This document shows, piece after piece, positions 16,887 to 21,006 of a stretch of 21,006 nucleotides of DNA. This stretch comes from Chara braunii. Taxonomy: Eukaryota > Streptophyta > Charophyceae > Charales > Characeae. The DNA lies in the NCBI GenBank assembly GCA_003427395.1, contig BFEA01000180.1, positions 1,450,765-1,471,770 of the forward strand, read 5' to 3'. The position numbers were made by a program, and so were the translations under genes. The notes under the pieces were generated by a model that saw only the letters and a list, made by a program, of their open reading frames with translations, was not told the DNA's origin and did not search any database. Positions within the stretch are counted from its first letter, which is position 1; each line of letters starts with the position of its first letter.

Positions 16887-17132
16887 CCAAGACTCACGAG
16901 GGTCCTTGTTTGACCACTCACTCTATAAGTCTTCTAAGGCTTCAGACACATCTAACGTACAGAGCATAGGTGTGTCTGCGGGGTGACTAAGGGGTCATTA
17001 GCTTGGGCCATCTCATGAAGTGGGGAGGGTATCAATCCCACTTCATCTGGAGTAGAAGCAGCTAAAACTTCCACTGGCCTTACGTGTTTCCCGAGCTAGA
17101 AGCGTGGGAGTAGGTTGCCCCCATCTTTGGAG
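16887..17132 (-). other. Gag-protease junction of element B
   Basis: About 250 bp between the Gag nucleocapsid remnant and the protease. No long frame is open, but short acidic or polar stretches suggest a decayed linker. No separate gene is proposed. Confidence 0.4.
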
Positions 17133-17635
17133 CTACCTTCTGCGTAACCTTCGCGTTCTGGCACTTGTATTGCGAGTGTCCGTACTCCCCGCGATTGATA
17201 TGAGCGCCACGCGTTCGTCGGTCACGCCACACGTCTTGATCAAGAGTTGCCTTAACCCATTCAGTCTGCTTGGTCTGATTGGAGGCGGCCTTCCCTTGAC
17301 CCCTAGGTAGTCCTTCCCTCGGCCACCGGCCTTAGCCTTTACTACTGTGGCAAGGGTGCTACTCTCAGCTACCTCCTCGCCGTCATATTCTGAATAGTCC
17401 ACCAGGTCAGAGAGTTCGTCGATCTCAGTTTGAGTCCCATCTGACTCAACCATCATCAACTTAGCCCCCTTCTTCTTCCATTCCTGAGGACTCTTCTTCT
17501 TCTTTGAGTCATTCCCTGAGGTGGGTTGAGCATTGCCTAGCGTGGCCTCCAAGTCTAAGGCTTTCCTAGACAATGTGTTAAACGAGTGGTACTCGGTGGG
17601 TGCCTCACTGGCTAGTAAGTTCCTGATGTTCTCTG
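17133..17635 (-). pseudogene. Element B Gag C-terminal part with damaged zinc knuckle
   Basis: After a frameshift near 17640 Gag continues: LSRKALDLEATLGNAQ, a Lys-rich KKKKSPQEWKKKG stretch, an acidic segment (DELSDLVDYSEYDGEEV), then a Gly/Lys/Arg-rich region. In a shifted frame, 17161-17202 reads HINRGEYGHSQYKC. This is clearly a former CCHC zinc knuckle (C-X2-C-X4-H-X4-C) in which the first two Cys are His and Arg. RNA binding by this knuckle would be lost. Confidence 0.75.
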
Positions 17636-18934
17636 GGAGACATCTGCAAACGTCGTCAAGGGGAACTGGTCGCTGTAGTTAATACCTGGGACGAGGATCA
17701 GGCTCTCAACGGTAGTCGTAAGCTCTCTAACCGACTTGAACTTTCGTTGGTCTAGTTTGTTAATGGCATCAGTGGCCCTTTGTGCCTCCTGTGGGTTATG
17801 CCATCGAGCTTCTACCATTTCCATAAACTGGTCTAACGTCATAGACTTAGCCCAGTCCGCCATGCGTCTCCCATACCCGGCCTTTATAACTACACCATCT
17901 AACCATTTGGCTGCCTTACCCTCCAGGTAAGATGCCGCAGTTACCACTTCGTCCTCTATCAAGGTTCTCTTGGCCTTCACCCAAACCGGGACCGTTCTCA
18001 ACCAAGTTTTGAGTTCTTCGTCCTTTCTTTCCCCTGAGAAGGGAAGAGGCGGTTTCATCGGGGTCTTAGGGTACCAATGCCCTTGCTGCTGTCCCTGTGG
18101 AGGAACAGGTTGTTGTGGTGATGTAGCAATCACCGCTGGACCCGAAGAAGAAGACGCAACAGTCTGTGAGACTGCTGCAGACGTACCACTTGGCCGTGTA
18201 CCAGCTTGAACTGGAAAGGGGCCTGACATCGCCGATAACGGCAACAGCGATTGTGTTGGTGGCCGGAAGCCTGGCCTTGTCAAAGCATCTAGGATCTGGT
18301 CTAGAGTGCTCTGCATGAAGTCTAATTTGTTGTCCACGTGTGCGGGCAATGACAACATATTCTTCTTCAATACCTTCAGCGGGTCAGTCAATGCTGACTC
18401 ATCCAAGCCCTCTAATTCAGCTTTATCAACCTCTAAAGTTTCGACCCTGGCTGCTTTAGTTTTCATCGCATTTTCTCTATCGGTAGCATCTTTCAGGTCC
18501 TGCTCTAACTTACGATGGAGCCTCTCGACCTGCTGGATCTCTTTGAGCTCCCTCTCACGCGGGGTCGACGGGCTGAACTGCGTGCCCGCCATTTGACTAG
18601 AAGACTGTCTAGATCCTGTGGAACCGGAAGTGCCCGAGGAACTTGTGGAACTCGTTGGCATTCTCAACTGGCTCCCATTAGTCCTTGACGAGGACGCAGA
18701 CGATGACGTAGCAGATCTTGCGCCGTTAGCCATCGCAGCTGCTCTGGCTGCTGTTGCCTGCTCTCTTGCTGCTCTGTTTGCTTCCTGTATTCCTGCTGCT
18801 AGAGCACGGGCTCTACGTATCCGTCTTTCTTCTCCCGGCTCCAAGGCCTGGAACACGTGCTGTATCCTTAGTGCATGTGCACGTGTTAGTCTCCTACCGT
18901 CAGCTCTGTCATCAACAGAATCTGACCCACTCAT
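17612..18934 (-). pseudogene. Element B Gag (matrix/capsid region)
   Basis: 440-codon frame starting MSGSDSVDDRADGRRLTRAH. The first 90 residues are Arg/Ala-rich and helical. Then comes a Ser/Thr-rich linker, a coiled coil (TPRERELKEIQQVERLHRKL to about residue 200), a Gln/Pro/Ser-rich linker, and from about residue 290 a retrotransposon-gag capsid domain (PLPFSGERKDEELKTWLRTV, AASYLEGKAAKWLDGVV, MEMVEARWHNPQEA, ESLILVPGINYSDQF). The frame is lost after about 17640, so the last dozen residues are out of frame. Gag forms the virus-like particle. The ATG is the first Met of the open frame, 1.28 kb downstream of the PBS. Confidence 0.85.
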
Positions 18935-20218
18935 TGGTTAGACAGATAGTGTCTACACTAGAATCCCCTAATGGAATCCCACCGCAACATGTATCTGACC
19001 GGCACGTAATTTTCTATAATACTTGTGCTCGGCGAGTTCCCTACTATACCGAATCAAGTGGCATGTCTACAGTATTCACAAAAAATTGTCTACATAGTCT
19101 GGATGCACCCTGATTGGTTCACTTACAGCAGCATTAGTTAGAACTGGCTATGGTAGCATGCAACAGTCCTACACTAATCTGTCTGTGAGGTTAGCAGTCC
19201 GTCAACCAACTAATCAAAGGTACAAAAATACAATGTAGCAGATGTATGATTGATGGGTATGGTTGTGTACACAGTTGAGCACCAATTGGAATCTACCCTT
19301 CCCCTCAATCCAACATACCGAACAACATCTTTGAGCGAGCAGTGTCTTCGTGTGTGTATCGGCCCACCCCTGTGCCCAAGTCAGAGCCAAGTAAGCCAGC
19401 CAGCCCACTCTTATTTACCCTCGTACGGAAACGAGCCTTACACCCGAATGATCTGGCTGATCAGTAGGATCATTAAGATCGCCCCCATCTCTTCAGGAAT
19501 TCTTTAACGTCGCAGTCAGGACGACGATCACAGCCAGAATCATTCCGAGTACCCAACCAGAAATGTTTATAGACGGTCTGGTAAGCGTCTCATACAAGGC
19601 TGGCACACTTGGCAAGACTTCTATCTGAGCGCAGCAAGTGCCAAACAGGACAGAAGCCATCGCATGCGTGCACTACTCCCTGTGGGTTGGCATGGTGACC
19701 GTGACCCAGTGCTTCGACCAGGGCCTTTCAGAGGCACCGCCCTTTCTCCTTCCAGATGCTTCCGGGAAGATTGTTGTCTCTCAAGGTAGCGCGCTCACGT
19801 CACCTCACCAAGGAGAGGACTCTTAAGTTGGACTCACTTCCTCATGGTAAGAAGAGATTGAGAAGGTAGATAAGGTAAGGCATCAACATACCTGGAGATA
19901 GCTGCCCCCAACCACAAATTTTCTCACCAATTGAGCTGATGTTGCATTTGATGACCGGTCGTGACCTCGGTACCACCCAAAACGCAATGCAGTGCCACCT
20001 TAGTCCAATGCCACATCAACATGTCTCATCATCAATCAAACATTCCGCCTGTCACCACGACTATTAATGCCGTCTGTAGCCTTCTGGCGCACCCCTCTCT
20101 ACCCAGGGCGTGCGCCTATCAATGACCTGACGTCACAAGTACCAACTGCGAAGAAGCATCGTCAACGCACCTAGTCTGTATAACGCGAGCATGCCGAAGG
20201 TAAGTGGCGATCAAACCA
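18935..20218 (-). other. Long leader of element B
   Basis: 1284 bp between the Gag start and the PBS with no recognisable domain and no long frame. It is unusually long for a gypsy leader. I see no MITE ends, tRNA or LTR within it, but a small embedded element cannot be excluded. Several short upstream frames on the minus strand would hinder simple scanning to Gag. Confidence 0.55.
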
Positions 20219-20230
20219 GCTCCGATACCA
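20219..20230 (-). other. Primer-binding site of element B (initiator tRNA-Met)
   Basis: The minus strand reads TGGTATCGGAGC. Plant initiator tRNA-Met gives TGGTATCAGAGC, one mismatch in 12. It lies three bases inside the 5' LTR end, the standard position for priming minus-strand cDNA synthesis. Confidence 0.85.
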
Positions 20231-20233
20231 AAT

Positions 20234-21006
20234 TGCAAGGAACATGAATATGGACGAAGCACAGAAATCCAGAATGCAAAATCAGACTGAAGTCCAAGTA
20301 GCCCAAGCCAAAGCAAATAGCACAATGGAACCGAGTAACCATCCAACTGAGAATGATACAGAAGAATCGTGAGTCAATGTCCATGCCCAACAGGGCAACA
20401 CCAACAGCATAACCCAAATGTAGCTCTCTCTTGTGAATGGCGCCAGGCGCCCTATCTACTCTACAGCCTAGCCTACAACTACAGCAATGAAAGCAACCAA
20501 GCAACTTGACTACCAGCGAGTGATGATGTCAACACCAATGCCGACCTCCACCTCCACCAGGTACTTGTCCTCTTCACCCACACTCTTCCCTGTTACCCAC
20601 ATAGCGCCCTTCACCTCCGAAGAACCACCTTCGCCCTTCACCTCCACTGCACCCTCATGCGGCCCGGCTATGGCCGCCAGTGCCCTGCATGCAGGCAGCG
20701 CCCTACCGCCTAGCGCTAGCCTGNNNGACCTTAGCGCAGCGCAGCACACATGCATCCGCGCAGCGTGCCCGCAATGCCAGCATTGGCCAAGATCCCTGCC
20801 CACTCGCCCTGCTTGCCTATATGCCAGTGCAGCGTGTGGGCGGCCTCCCTTCNGCCTGTGACCNGGACCCAGAGGCTGAAGCCAACCCGATACAGTTGGG
20901 CCCCGGGGCAATGCAGTTGCGCCTCTTTCATCAAGGCCTGCGGCCAGATTCAGATAGTGGGCCGATTTCCCTTTGGCATTTTCGGCCTCTATACCCAGCA
21001 TGCATT
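20234..21006 (-). repeat. 5' LTR of element B, cut by the window end
   Basis: It begins TGCAAGGAACATG and aligns throughout with the 3' LTR at 12319-13092, including the CCACCAGGTAC block and the CCCGATACAGTTGGGCCCCGG block. Differences are mainly single substitutions, plus an indel/rearrangement near 20690-20745 where Ns (20724-20726) also lie. By comparison with the other copy about 300 bp should remain to the right of the window. Confidence 0.9.

Larger units (their letters stand above)
12319..21006 (-). mobile_element. Element B: nearly complete Ty3/gypsy chromovirus, 5' LTR cut by window edge
   Basis: In element sense: 5' LTR (from beyond 21006 to 20234), PBS for initiator tRNA-Met, 1.28-kb leader, gag, protease, RT, RNase H, integrase with chromodomain-like tail, polypurine tract and 3' LTR (13390-12319). 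This is the standard gypsy order. The two LTRs differ at roughly 20-odd sites over about 770 aligned bases plus one larger indel, which suggests a fairly recent insertion. Coding is nonetheless broken by several frameshifts and stops. Some ambiguous bases (16009, 16032, 16057, 16455-16456, 16493) and an assembly join (14367) may account for part of the apparent damage. Confidence 0.92.

Noticed and set aside
3003-18934. An envelope-like gene downstream of pol in any element
   Set aside because: In A, B and C the integrase frame ends within a few to a few dozen bases of the polypurine tract, leaving no room.
18942-20218. tRNA or other structured RNA gene in the element B leader
   Set aside because: No A/B box pair with a cloverleaf could be drawn; the initiator tRNA-Met match at 20219-20230 is the primer-binding site, not a tRNA gene.

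Overview
The window looks like nuclear, transposon-dense, non-genic DNA from a streptophyte (plant-lineage) eukaryote. Every recognisable protein belongs to Ty3/gypsy LTR retrotransposons, and all of them lie on the minus strand. There is no bacterial-type gene, operon or RNA gene. The pol proteins carry a chromodomain-like C-terminus (chromovirus type). One element has a primer-binding site matching plant initiator tRNA-Met with a single mismatch. The pol sequences resemble my recollection of charophyte alga (Chara-type) gypsy proteins; that is a low-to-moderate confidence inference and was not searched.

Layout, left to right. 1-309: unassigned flank. 310-1687: a probable solo LTR (LTR1) with 10-bp terminal inverted repeats and a 4-bp ACCC target duplication; it carries a four-copy tandem array of hairpin-forming units. 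1688-2023: non-coding DNA with a dense CCGG-rich foldback cluster. 2024-6357: element A, an old truncated gypsy copy (3' LTR, integrase, RNase H, RT, part of the protease) with a 157-bp TTAA-flanked MITE-like insertion at 4884-5040. 6358-12318: element C, of a different gypsy family related to LTR1 (3' LTR 6358-7512, polypurine tract, integrase with chromodomain, RT, protease, gag, and a leader holding a TGACGTGG repeat). Its RNase H and the start of its integrase have been deleted. 12319-21006: element B, the same lineage as A (3' LTR, complete but mutated pol and gag, 1.28-kb leader, PBS, and most of the 5' LTR, which runs off the window).

The simplest reading is a three-level nest: C inserted into A's protease gene and B inserted into C's leader, so the right halves of C and A should lie beyond the right edge. 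B's two LTRs differ at roughly 3% of aligned sites by eye, so B is fairly recent. A is the most decayed. All three carry stops or frameshifts and none looks autonomous.

Two single-N positions (7670, 14367) are each flanked by perfect direct repeats of 88 and 42 bp. These are very likely unmerged contig overlaps, not biological duplications. I found no new gene system. The most interesting items are the MITE, the hairpin array, the bZIP-site-like repeat, and LTR sequence blocks conserved between diverged copies (a splice-signal-flanked 37-nt block and a stem-loop).
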